Source: Bacteroidales bacterium (lineage in GTDB: Bacteria > Bacteroidota > Bacteroidia > Bacteroidales > TTA-H9). Taken from it: a stretch of DNA of 64,000 nt. The notes beneath the pieces are model-generated. The model was not told the origin of the DNA. It did not search any database and saw only the letters and a program-made list of their open reading frames with translations. The first letter of the stretch is position 1; each line of letters starts with the position of its first letter. The stretch spans positions 62,001 to 126,000 of the forward strand of contig JAQVCV010000001.1 of NCBI GenBank assembly GCA_028689615.1, given 5' to 3'. Made by a program: the position numbers and the translations under genes. Below are positions 53,286-61,651 of the stretch, one piece after another.

Positions 53286-54530
53286 ATGAATATAGGGGTA
53301 GTTGTGGACAACATCTTCTACAATGACGAAAGAGTCAAAAATGAAGTCAAGGCAATATCCAAGGAAGGACATAATATCTTTGTCCTATGTCTCAGGTTTT
53401 CCAAATATGAGAAAACGCAAAATAATCTTAACATTTCGAATTTGCAAGTAGTTTCAAAATGGATTCCTAGAAAAATAAAAGATTTCTTATTTGGAATTCA
53501 ATTATCTATTCCTGTATACCAAAAAATATGGAGTTTTTGGATAGAAGACTTTATTCACAAAAAAAACATAGACGTTCTTCATGTTCATGACTTATATTTA
53601 TCACTTCCCGCCAAACAGGCCATTGGCAACAACAATACAACATTAATCACAGATCTTCATGAAAACTATCCTGCAGCTATAATGGATTATAAGTGGGCGA
53701 ACTCATTCTTAAAGAGAATTATCGTTAAACCATGGAAATGGAAGCAATTAGAAAAGAAATATCTCAATGCTACAGATTATATAATTACATTAAGTGATGG
53801 GTTTAAGCAAAATCTACTCTCTAAATATGAGAATTTAAATCCTGACAATTTTGTGGTTTACCCAAATGTACCAGATGTTGAATATCTAGAATCGTTACCG
53901 ATCAACTCAAATACAAAGCCAAACTCACGAAATGACAATACATTGCTTTATTTCGGAGGTGTATCAAAGAGAAGAGGTATAATTACAGTTTTAAAGGCTA
54001 TAAAAATATTAAAGAACGAAGGAATTGAGATTACTTTTCATATTGTAGGACCAATAGATAATGCTGAGAAAAAAGAAGTTTTAAGAAGCATCCAGGATCG
54101 AACAATAGAAAAAAATATCATATACAATTCGTGGAAAGATTTTTCAGATATTCCTCAATTAATCTCAAATAGCACAATGTGCATATCTCCGATAATTAAA
54201 AATGAACAGCACGACTCAGGGATAGCAAACAAAGTGTTTCAGTATATGTTATTTAAAAAGCCTGTTATAGTTTCGGATTGCATTCCACAAAGAGAATTGA
54301 TCGAAACTAACCATTGTGGAGTAATTTTTCATAGTAATGATGAGTTTGACCTAGCGAAAGCAATAAAAATACTTATTAATGATCCAGAGCAAGCAAAGTT
54401 GATGGGATATAACGGATATCTGACGATAAAAAACGAATATAATCTTGCGATACAAGGAGAAAAATTGAAAGAGCTATACCGAAAAATCGAATTAAAAAGA
54501 GCGAAAAATCAAAAAACAAAGAATGATTAA
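53286..54530 (+). CDS. Glycosyltransferase family 4 protein (AT-rich)
   Basis: The 414-residue protein has the GT-B layout. The N-terminal Rossmann half contains IDVLHVHDLYLSLPAKQAIG and TDLHENYPAAIMDY. The C-terminal half has LLYFGGVSKRRGIITVLKAI and ends in a GT4-type EHDSGIANKVFQYM-like motif (NEQHDSGIANKVFQYMLFKK) with the family Glu replaced. Codon use is strongly A/T, unlike the neighbours, suggesting separate acquisition. Its stop overlaps the flippase start by 8 bases. The sugar and acceptor cannot be read from sequence. Confidence 0.85.
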   Translation: MNIGVVVDNIFYNDERVKNEVKAISKEGHNIFVLCLRFSKYEKTQNNLNISNLQVVSKWIPRKIKDFLFGIQLSIPVYQKIWSFWIEDFIHKKNIDVLHVHDLYLSLPAKQAIGNNNTTLITDLHENYPAAIMDYKWANSFLKRIIVKPWKWKQLEKKYLNATDYIITLSDGFKQNLLSKYENLNPDNFVVYPNVPDVEYLESLPINSNTKPNSRNDNTLLYFGGVSKRRGIITVLKAIKILKNEGIEITFHIVGPIDNAEKKEVLRSIQDRTIEKNIIYNSWKDFSDIPQLISNSTMCISPIIKNEQHDSGIANKVFQYMLFKKPVIVSDCIPQRELIETNHCGVIFHSNDEFDLAKAIKILINDPEQAKLMGYNGYLTIKNEYNLAIQGEKLKELYRKIELKRAKNQKTKND

Positions 54531-56019
54531 ACAATTTAAAACATCCTTAAATCAAATATTAATTTACAGCATTGGCAATCTGTCAGCAAAGCTTACCGGT
54601 TTTGTTCTATTGCCTCTTTACACTACCCATCTCTCTTTGGCAGAGTTCGGAACTTTTGTGCTTATTGAGCCTATCTGGCAACTTCTTTCTGCTTTCCTCT
54701 CATTCAGCATTCCTACAGCATTGTTGCGATGGCTTGCACCTAACCAAGACAAACACTCCCAAAAAAGCCTGGTATTTACAGCACTAGCATCTTTAATAGG
54801 CATTCTCACCCTTTTTAATATCATAGCCTACCCATTAAATTCTTTATTTGATTCTAACGGACTGTACAACGACCCTCTATTCGCCACCTACCTCAACTGG
54901 TCGTTCCCTCTTGTTTCCTTCGACATCCTAAATCTATTGGTTTTAAGCCTTCTTCGATACAATGAAAAACCCTGGCTTTACATTGCTCTCAATACTGTTA
55001 AACTTTCGGTCAACCTGGGATTAAACGTTTACTTCATCGTTTGGCTGAAAATGGGAATAGAGTCAATCATTATCAGCCAACTTATCTCCAGTGTTTTACT
55101 TAACATACTGTCTCTTCCCTTCCTGCTAAAAAACATTGTTCCTGTATTTCAGTTTTCTGCACTTAAAGAGATGATTTCTTATGGATTTCCCCTCATTTTC
55201 ACAACAGTATCATCAATCATACTATCAGTTGGCGACAGGTATATCATTAACGAATACTTTACGAGATCTGAAACCGGCCTCTATGGTATCGGATATAAAA
55301 TTGGCGGCATCATCAATATGTTCATTATTCAGTCTTTTCAGTTAGGATTCCTGCCCTTTGCCTACAAAATGCTCCATGATCCGAATGCTAAAAGATTCTT
55401 CTCCAGAACACTTACCTATTATACCTTTGTATTAATGTTCAGTGCTCTTGCTCTGTCGCTGTTTGCCAAAGAGTTGCTTATCATCTTTACGGCAGGTAAT
55501 TCAGATTTTCAAGGCGCGTTTATTGTAGTCCCTATTATAACCTTCAGTTTTGTAGTAAGGGGGATCCAATACTACTTTTCACTCGGACTGCACTATGTCA
55601 AGAAAACCAAATACAATGCATGGGTTGTAATGAGTTGCGCACTCATAAGTGTTGGTCTCAACTTCCTGTTAGTACCCCGATTTGGCATAACAGGAGCTGC
55701 CTTCTCTAGCGTTCTTGCTGTATCGGTAATGGCTTTGCTCTACTTCTATTTTGCTCAACAATACTATCCCATTGCGTTCGAATACAGACGTTTATTTATT
55801 CTCTTGGTGGCCGGATTGTCTCTGTTTTTCATTGGCTGGAATTCTGGTTTCCTGGGTTTTTGGGGTGCGCTGGCTGTCAAAACAACAGCGGTTGTTTCGT
55901 ACCCGATGATCCTCTATTTCTTCCACTTCTTCAACAACGATGAGCTCAACCGACTCAAACAACTAAAAATCTTTCTTTTACACCTTTCTCAATTCTTCAA
56001 TAAAAAAGTTGACAATTAA
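54523..56019 (+). CDS. Polysaccharide flippase, Wzx/MATE-like family
   Basis: The 498-residue protein has about 12-14 transmembrane segments with the polysaccharide-biosynthesis/MVF-like pattern. Examples are FKTSLNQILIYSIGNLSAKL and GFVLLPLYTTHLSLAEFGTF at the start, and FVVRGIQYYFSLGLHYVKKT in the middle. It should flip lipid-linked glycans across the inner membrane. Position between two glycosyltransferases and a GpsA-like gene fits a surface-glycan cluster. Overlaps the preceding gene by 8 bases, so translation is coupled. Confidence 0.9.
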   Translation: MIKQFKTSLNQILIYSIGNLSAKLTGFVLLPLYTTHLSLAEFGTFVLIEPIWQLLSAFLSFSIPTALLRWLAPNQDKHSQKSLVFTALASLIGILTLFNIIAYPLNSLFDSNGLYNDPLFATYLNWSFPLVSFDILNLLVLSLLRYNEKPWLYIALNTVKLSVNLGLNVYFIVWLKMGIESIIISQLISSVLLNILSLPFLLKNIVPVFQFSALKEMISYGFPLIFTTVSSIILSVGDRYIINEYFTRSETGLYGIGYKIGGIINMFIIQSFQLGFLPFAYKMLHDPNAKRFFSRTLTYYTFVLMFSALALSLFAKELLIIFTAGNSDFQGAFIVVPIITFSFVVRGIQYYFSLGLHYVKKTKYNAWVVMSCALISVGLNFLLVPRFGITGAAFSSVLAVSVMALLYFYFAQQYYPIAFEYRRLFILLVAGLSLFFIGWNSGFLGFWGALAVKTTAVVSYPMILYFFHFFNNDELNRLKQLKIFLLHLSQFFNKKVDN

Positions 56020-56022
56020 CAT

Positions 56023-57003
56023 ATGACCGAATTTAAAATTACTATACTTGGTGCCGGAGCAATTGGCACCGCATTAGCTCAAGCCATTACTCAGTCAGAC
56101 GACAGAAGAGTTGTACTATTGAGTATTGAACCAAGCGTTGTTGACTCGATCAACCAAAACCGGATCAACAACAAATACTTTCCAACCATTAAACTAAATA
56201 GAAACATTTCGGCCACAACCAACCCGGATGTATTGCAACAAGCCGACATGATTTTTATGGCTATCCCTTCTACTGCGGTAGTTGACTATGTTTTAAAACA
56301 TAAAGATTTTATTAATCCTTATGCCATACTTGTAAATCTTGCCAAAGGATTTGCACCCGACAGGCTTACCATCGCTGAAAGCCTGGCTAAACATTCAAAC
56401 TACGACGTGTGTACCATGAAGGGACCCACTTTTGCACGTGAACTGATGAACCAAATGCCTACAGCGTTTACAATTGCAACCAACAACCCTGTCAACATAA
56501 AATTCTTTGAAGATATCTTCAAAGATTCTCCTGTTTTTATTGATTCAACCAACGACATCAGAGGGGTAGAGATTCTAAGCATTCTCAAAAACATTTACGC
56601 CATTATTGTTGGAATTGTTGATGCAAATTTCAATTCCCCCAATCTAAGAAGCATGGTACTAACACGTGCCTTTGCTGAAATGAAAAACATCTTGAAAATA
56701 TACGGCGGCCGCGAAGAGACCATGTTCAACTACTGCGGAATTGGCGATTTCACGCTCACTGCTCTCAACGACCTAAGTCGAAACCGAACACTGGGTTTGC
56801 TGATTGGCAAAGGATTCTTCACCGAAAACATCAGCGACAAGGTAGTTTTGGAGGGAAAAATTGCTGTAAATGTTATTTGTAACGATCTGGAGGAGCGAAA
56901 AACTGACAAGAAGATCTATCAAATTATGCTTGAACTGAAAAAAGTTTTTGATGGAAACTACGATGTTAGCGCATTTGTAAATCAATTGCTCCGAAACTTC
57001 TAA
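56023..57003 (+). CDS. gpsA: NAD(P)H-dependent glycerol-3-phosphate dehydrogenase-like protein
   Basis: The 326-residue protein has the N-terminal Rossmann motif ITILGAGAIGTALAQAI. KGPTFARELMNQMPTAFTIA matches the GpsA GPSFA region, and LKNIYAIIVGIVDANFNSPN carries the conserved catalytic Lys. CGIGDFTLTALNDLSRNRTL matches GDLxLT...SRN. Reduces dihydroxyacetone phosphate to sn-glycerol-3-phosphate in the standard family. It diverges from the usual sequence, and its place in a glycan cluster suggests a specialised copy supplying glycerol phosphate; that is inference. Its end overlaps the next, convergent gene by a few bases. Confidence 0.85.
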   Translation: MTEFKITILGAGAIGTALAQAITQSDDRRVVLLSIEPSVVDSINQNRINNKYFPTIKLNRNISATTNPDVLQQADMIFMAIPSTAVVDYVLKHKDFINPYAILVNLAKGFAPDRLTIAESLAKHSNYDVCTMKGPTFARELMNQMPTAFTIATNNPVNIKFFEDIFKDSPVFIDSTNDIRGVEILSILKNIYAIIVGIVDANFNSPNLRSMVLTRAFAEMKNILKIYGGREETMFNYCGIGDFTLTALNDLSRNRTLGLLIGKGFFTENISDKVVLEGKIAVNVICNDLEERKTDKKIYQIMLELKKVFDGNYDVSAFVNQLLRNF

Positions 57004-58301
57004 TCAACCATGTTGTTCAGAACCTGACAAAGGGTTTTGGTAAGATTCCGGCGCGAGTAAACCAACACGTTTTGCGCATCCGAACGCAGTGTGCCATCGT
57101 TGTAACGACGCCAGAGCAACTCCATGCCCTGGCGTGTTTCAATTTCTGAGTCGTAGGATACTGCAATACCTGCTGTGGTTGATTCCAGAATTTGCCTGAC
57201 ATCTCCCTCCTCAGGCCCCACGCAAAAAACAGGGCGCCCCGACGACAGGTATTCAAAAAATTTACCTGTAAGTATCATGGAGGCCGAAGGGGTACGGTTG
57301 ATCGCCAACAACAGTACGGCGGCTTGTTGCTGTCGCTGAATTACTTCATCGTGAGGAAGATAATCAACCAACGACAGATAAGGGGCTAATCCGTGTTGAT
57401 GAAGGCTCTCAACCACCAAAATGTCGGTTTTTCCCACCAATTCAATCTCCAGGTTTTCGGCGAAACCAGGGATTTCAGCAACCATGCCCGCCAAAACCCG
57501 CCACAGCACTTCAGGGTTTCGATCCTTGTTCATTGATCCGATATGAGCGATCGTGAATTTTTTCCCCGAAAAAGGCGTGTGCGGGCCAATTATATCGGCT
57601 TCATCATATCCATTTGTTATTACATGGTAATCCCGATCAACAATACTCTTAAAATCGCGTTGCATTCCATTCCCGATCACTACCACCTCATCAGCATCCA
57701 ACAGCACCTTTTTCTCCAATTGATGATGGCGCCTGTCGGCCCATTTGCTAAGCTTTAAATCCTTATAAAAATCAATCTTGGTCCAAGGATCTCTGAAATC
57801 AGCCAACCACGGCAATTTCGTTGTTTTTTGTATTTCACGGGCAATCAGATGCATCGAATGAGGCGGACCCGTCGAAATAACAACATCCACCTTGTTGTTT
57901 TTGAGATATGATTTCAGAAAACGAACGGAAGACTTGATCCAAAACATACGGGCATCGGGTATAAAGAAGTTGCCCCTGATCCAAACCATCAGATTCTGAA
58001 TACCGGAGGGTTTCTTCTTCTCGGAAAGAAACCCGGCTGCCAGCCGTTCTTCTTTCTTCATTCCAACAAACCGCTTGTAAATATCAAAGGGCTCCCATAT
58101 CGGACGGCGAATCACACCAACTCCAAAAGGTATATCCTTTTCAAGCGACGAGTCAAGCACGAGAAATTCGGGGTTTTCGGGAGTATAAACTACGGGCTCC
58201 CATCCAAATTCGCGCATATATTTCACGAATTTCAACCAACGCTGAACCCCGGCTCCACCACTTGGAGGCCAATAATAGGTAATGATAAGGGCTTTCTTCA
58301 T
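57000..58301 (-). CDS. Glycosyltransferase family 4 protein
   Basis: The 433-residue protein has a GT-B structure. The N-terminal half holds ALIITYYWPPSGGAGVQRWL and DVVISTGPPHSMHLIAREIQ, then the KTTKLPWLADFRDPW motif. The C-terminal half has FTIAHIGSMNKDRNPEVLWR and the GRPVFCVGPEEGDVRQILES acceptor/donor-phosphate region. It belongs to the type common in Bacteroidota surface polysaccharide loci. It converges on the GpsA-like gene with a 4-base overlap. It follows the YfhO gene on the same strand, 35 bases away. Confidence 0.88.
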   Translation of the reverse strand: MKKALIITYYWPPSGGAGVQRWLKFVKYMREFGWEPVVYTPENPEFLVLDSSLEKDIPFGVGVIRRPIWEPFDIYKRFVGMKKEERLAAGFLSEKKKPSGIQNLMVWIRGNFFIPDARMFWIKSSVRFLKSYLKNNKVDVVISTGPPHSMHLIAREIQKTTKLPWLADFRDPWTKIDFYKDLKLSKWADRRHHQLEKKVLLDADEVVVIGNGMQRDFKSIVDRDYHVITNGYDEADIIGPHTPFSGKKFTIAHIGSMNKDRNPEVLWRVLAGMVAEIPGFAENLEIELVGKTDILVVESLHQHGLAPYLSLVDYLPHDEVIQRQQQAAVLLLAINRTPSASMILTGKFFEYLSSGRPVFCVGPEEGDVRQILESTTAGIAVSYDSEIETRQGMELLWRRYNDGTLRSDAQNVLVYSRRNLTKTLCQVLNNMVD

Positions 58302-58336
58302 TGAATACGGAATACCAATTCTGCAAAAAAGCCCGC

Positions 58337-60805
58337 TTATGACAAACTGCCCTGATCAACTTCGCGGTTGCTCAGGATGAATTGTCGAATCTCAAAAAAC
58401 AGAGCAATTGTTATTAAAACCAAAAGGAGAATCGAGCCTGCCATCGAGATCTTTTCACCGGTAAAATAAGTTTCCGGTTCGAACCTGAATTCAAGGGTAT
58501 GATCACCTGCCGGAATAACCATGGCACGCAGAACGTAATTAGCTCTGAAATGAGGCTTTTCAGCACCATCCACATAGGCTTTCCATCCATGAGGATAATA
58601 CACATCAGAAAAAACTGCAATTTGATCAGATGTTGATTTCGATTTATAGTTCAACTTATTTGGCGCGTATGAAACTAACGTAATTACGGCAGCAGAATCA
58701 GAAACCGGCTTCCACCCCTCTAAATACTGGCTGAATCGTTTATCAACAATCACGGTTGACGAAGGCTCAAAATTACTCAATGCCTCCATTTCCTGATTGG
58801 CATCATCAACCAATTGATACCGATCAACAAACCAGGCATTACCCAAGGCTTCCATGTTGACCTGAACCTGTGGAACCCGCTTCTCGTCGGGAACAATGAA
58901 GTACTTGGTGTTAAGCATGTTGAGCACTTTCATGTTGTTCTTTGAGATTTGGTGCTCGATAAGCTCTTGATAGCGTTCAAGCTTAGCGCCATGGTAGCCT
59001 CCGATACTTTTGTGAAAATAGGATGTTGAGGCATCGTTGAAGGTATTGGCAGCCAAGTTCATAACCCGGTAGTATGGATCAGTATCCTTTAAAATCAATT
59101 TATCGGCATTGGAGGGGGTAAACGGGCGGTCAACCAAAGCAGCCCGCACAAAGCTTTTTTCGTTAAGATACCTCCGGTTGATGGTGTACATGTCGGCAAC
59201 TACAAGCACAGAAAGGCCTACAAACAGCAAGGCCCGATGCAGCTTCAAAAAACTCCAGAAATACAAAAGAGCCCCTGCCAACACAATATAGATGAACGAT
59301 CTGAAAGCATCGGCCTTAAAAATGGAGATGCGCGCAGTTTCAAGATTGGAAAGAAACAACGACACTTGTGCTGCTGTGTCTCCCCCTTTTGCCTTCATGG
59401 GTTCATACTGAAGAACTTCCTGAGCACTAAGAAAATCGAAGAAAGCTGTGGGGAGCAATGCAAAAATCAAAGAAATGCCCGCCGTTGTGCCAAGTGCTAT
59501 AAAGAACTTATTTCGTATTTTGGCAATGCCTTCCGAACTGGAAGCGAGCTGATTTAGGGCAAGAAAAGCCAAAAAAGGAATGGTGAGTTCGGCAACAACC
59601 AGTGTCATCGATACAGCTCTGAACTTGTTGTAACCGGGCACGTAATCGAGGAAAAAGTCGGAAAGGGGCATGAAATTATGACCCCATGCCAACATGATGC
59701 TCAGCACTGTAGCTATCAGCAGGGCCCATTTGAGCGGCCCTTGGACAATCATCAGTCCTAAAACAAAAAGGAAAACGACAATGGCACCCACATAAACCGG
59801 TCCTGAAGTGAAGGGTTGGTTGCCCCAATAGGCATTACTCTGGGCAACATACTGTTTCATCTGCGGGTCAACCTTCTTCAGGGCCTCTTCATGGTTGCCA
59901 ATGGCATCACTGGCTCCCCCTTTAACATTCGGGATCAGCAGACTCCACGTCTCTCCAATGCCATAGCTCCATTGGGTGGCATAATCCTTATCCAACCCGC
60001 CGGTTTGATTGTTTTGATTTACAGTAAGTTCTGATTTTCCTCTGGTTGACTCCTTTCCATACTCCCACGTAACCCAAAGGTTGGTGAAGGATGGCAGCAC
60101 AGCCAAGCCTGCAGCAAGAACCAATACTGCACTGGCCTTGGCAAAATCAGGGAGCTTTTTCTCTTTGAATGCTGTAAACTTTAAACCTGCAGCTACAATC
60201 AGAATGGTAAGCAACAGATAATAAGTTATCTGCAGATGGTTGGCTGTAAGCTGTAACGCAACGGCGAGTGCTGTAAGCGCACCACCAGAAAGAAGTTTTC
60301 CTCTGTAGGTAAGAATCACACCAGCAAGTACGGGGGCCATGTATGCCATGGCGTGAGCCTTCGAGTTGTGACCTGCCTCAAGTATGATAAAGAAATAGGA
60401 GGAGAAGCCATAGGCCAGAGCACCGAGCAGAGCTATCCACGGATCGATCTTCAACACCCGGAGCAAGACAAAAAAACCTAAAAAGCTAAGGAACAAAAAG
60501 CCAGCGGCACCAGGCAAACCCAATCGCAGAAACAAATCTACTTTCTTAATGAGATTTGCAGGATATTGTGTCGAGATTTGGTATGCCGGCATTCCGGCAA
60601 ACATCGAGTTGGTCCACAAAGGCTCTTCACCAGTAGCAGCTCTGTAGTCCACAATCTCTTTCGACATGCCGGCCCAGTTTCTGATGTCGCCCTGTTGGAT
60701 TTTTTTCCCTTCAAACAGCGGGGCAAAATAGATCATTGCTAAAGCAACAAACACAATAACAGCAGCAACAGCCGGGATGAATTGGAAGAAACGGTTCTTT
60801 TGCAT
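58337..60805 (-). CDS. YfhO family membrane protein
   Basis: The 822-residue protein has about 12-14 transmembrane segments in its first 550 residues and an extracytoplasmic C-terminal domain before a last helix. The start has QQGDIRNWAGMSKEIVDYRA and later PLWTNSMFAGMPAYQISTQY. NSKAHAMAYMAPVLAGVILT and the YPHGWKAYVDGAEKPHFRAN motif are typical of YfhO. The family is GT-C-like and linked to glycosylation of surface polymers. The function here is inferred from the fold and from the glycosyltransferase downstream. A TACCTTTG element lies upstream. Confidence 0.9.
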   Translation of the reverse strand: MQKNRFFQFIPAVAAVIVFVALAMIYFAPLFEGKKIQQGDIRNWAGMSKEIVDYRAATGEEPLWTNSMFAGMPAYQISTQYPANLIKKVDLFLRLGLPGAAGFLFLSFLGFFVLLRVLKIDPWIALLGALAYGFSSYFFIILEAGHNSKAHAMAYMAPVLAGVILTYRGKLLSGGALTALAVALQLTANHLQITYYLLLTILIVAAGLKFTAFKEKKLPDFAKASAVLVLAAGLAVLPSFTNLWVTWEYGKESTRGKSELTVNQNNQTGGLDKDYATQWSYGIGETWSLLIPNVKGGASDAIGNHEEALKKVDPQMKQYVAQSNAYWGNQPFTSGPVYVGAIVVFLFVLGLMIVQGPLKWALLIATVLSIMLAWGHNFMPLSDFFLDYVPGYNKFRAVSMTLVVAELTIPFLAFLALNQLASSSEGIAKIRNKFFIALGTTAGISLIFALLPTAFFDFLSAQEVLQYEPMKAKGGDTAAQVSLFLSNLETARISIFKADAFRSFIYIVLAGALLYFWSFLKLHRALLFVGLSVLVVADMYTINRRYLNEKSFVRAALVDRPFTPSNADKLILKDTDPYYRVMNLAANTFNDASTSYFHKSIGGYHGAKLERYQELIEHQISKNNMKVLNMLNTKYFIVPDEKRVPQVQVNMEALGNAWFVDRYQLVDDANQEMEALSNFEPSSTVIVDKRFSQYLEGWKPVSDSAAVITLVSYAPNKLNYKSKSTSDQIAVFSDVYYPHGWKAYVDGAEKPHFRANYVLRAMVIPAGDHTLEFRFEPETYFTGEKISMAGSILLLVLITIALFFEIRQFILSNREVDQGSLS

Positions 60806-60879
60806 GGCTTAAGTTTTTTATAGTAAAGGTAACGGCAGAGGCAACGAGAGACAATACTCATTGAATCTGTTCCGGGGTT

Positions 60880-60887
60880 CAAAGGTA
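60880..60887 (-). promoter_or_regulatory. -7 promoter element (TACCTTTG) of the YfhO gene
   Basis: Minus-strand TACCTTTG matches TAnnTTTG, 74 bases upstream of the YfhO ATG, between it and the DUF4834 gene. Confidence 0.5.
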
Positions 60888-60931
60888 AAAAAAACAACGA
60901 TTCGCTCAGCGAGGGTTCTGCACGCCACCCT

Positions 60932-61204
60932 TCACTCTTTTATTTCCTCATAATCAGCATACTCCCCAACATTATCGAGGTTCCCTTTTCTAACCTGATG
61001 TTCGCCCGGGTTCAAAGTTACCTTACCTGGTCGGGCCGATTTGGGGGGATCATGTTCAGGCATTTGAAAACCAAACCGTTTCGACAACCTGCGCATATAG
61101 GCTTTAGCCAGCACGGGAACCAACAACCTGCTGATCCACCCGAGCAGATAAAACGACAGAACAACGATCAGAACAACCTCAAAAAAACCAAGTGATGCTT
61201 CCAT
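60932..61204 (-). CDS. DUF4834 family small membrane protein
   Basis: The 90-residue protein has one N-terminal hydrophobic segment (about 7-30, FFEVVLIVVLSFYLLGWISR) and a hydrophilic tail rich in charged residues that ends EYADYEEIKE. This matches the Bacteroidota DUF4834 family of unknown function. It should be inner-membrane anchored. It lies downstream of the rpmH terminator and upstream of the YfhO promoter. No promoter was seen, so read-through from rpmH may express it. Confidence 0.85.
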   Translation of the reverse strand: MEASLGFFEVVLIVVLSFYLLGWISRLLVPVLAKAYMRRLSKRFGFQMPEHDPPKSARPGKVTLNPGEHQVRKGNLDNVGEYADYEEIKE

Positions 61205-61224
61205 CGGGCAATATTTTAAAAAAC

Positions 61225-61259
61225 GGCAAAAGGAGGTAATGAACTGTCATTACCTCCTT
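61225..61259 (-). terminator. Terminator after rpmH
   Basis: A perfect 13-bp stem (61230-61242 with 61247-61259) has a 4-base loop. On the minus strand it is followed by TTGCCGTTTTTT. Confidence 0.85.
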
Positions 61260-61295
61260 CCGCCTGTAACAAACAGCGGTCATATACTTTGGGTA

Positions 61296-61454
61296 TTATT
61301 TCCGGTCGAGATTCTCGTCAGATACCGTAAGTTTCCAGCGGCCTTTGAGCCTTCTGGCTTTAAGAACTTTGCGACCGTTAGCGGTGGCCATGCGGCTGCG
61401 AAAGCCGTGTTTGTTCACTCTTTTTCTTCTGGATGGCTGGAATGTCCTCTTCAT
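61296..61454 (-). CDS. rpmH: 50S ribosomal protein L34
   Basis: The 52-residue protein begins [20 protein letters not shown] with [19 protein letters not shown], which is L34. The tail [13 protein letters not shown] is slightly longer than in E. coli. The ATG at 61454 is the family start; an upstream in-frame ATG at 61481 overlaps the promoter. A canonical promoter and terminator flank it. In many bacteria rpmH lies next to the origin region; here its neighbours (pepD, DUF4834) do not support an origin. Confidence 0.98.
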   Translation of the reverse strand: MKRTFQPSRRKRVNKHGFRSRMATANGRKVLKARRLKGRWKLTVSDENLDRK

Positions 61455-61478
61455 AACGCAATATCTTTTTTGGGAGTG

Positions 61479-61509
61479 CAAAAGTACGGTTTTTTTTTAT
61501 GTGAGCAAA
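61479..61509 (-). promoter_or_regulatory. Promoter of rpmH
   Basis: Minus-strand TTTG (61506-61509), a 19-base spacer and TACTTTTG (61479-61486) form a canonical Bacteroidota promoter 24 bases before the ATG. Confidence 0.75.
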
Positions 61510-61544
61510 CTTAATCTTATCTTTTTCAAGAAAAAGTTAACCTG

Positions 61545-61587
61545 CAAAAAGTGGAGCCCGTCAAAAGCACTCTTTATGACGGGCTCC
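61545..61587 (-). terminator. Terminator after pepD
   Basis: A perfect 11-bp stem GGAGCCCGTCA (61553-61563) with its complement (61577-61587) has a 13-base loop. A T-run follows on the minus strand. Confidence 0.85.
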
Positions 61588-61651
61588 TGCTTACTTCCGC
61601 TGTGAGGAACAATCGGGTAAGCTACCCAAGGTTAAACAAACCGCTTCCGGG

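Noticed and set aside
61225..61587. Replication origin next to rpmH
   Set aside because: No dnaA, dnaN or DnaA-box cluster is present; the hairpins here are ordinary terminators.
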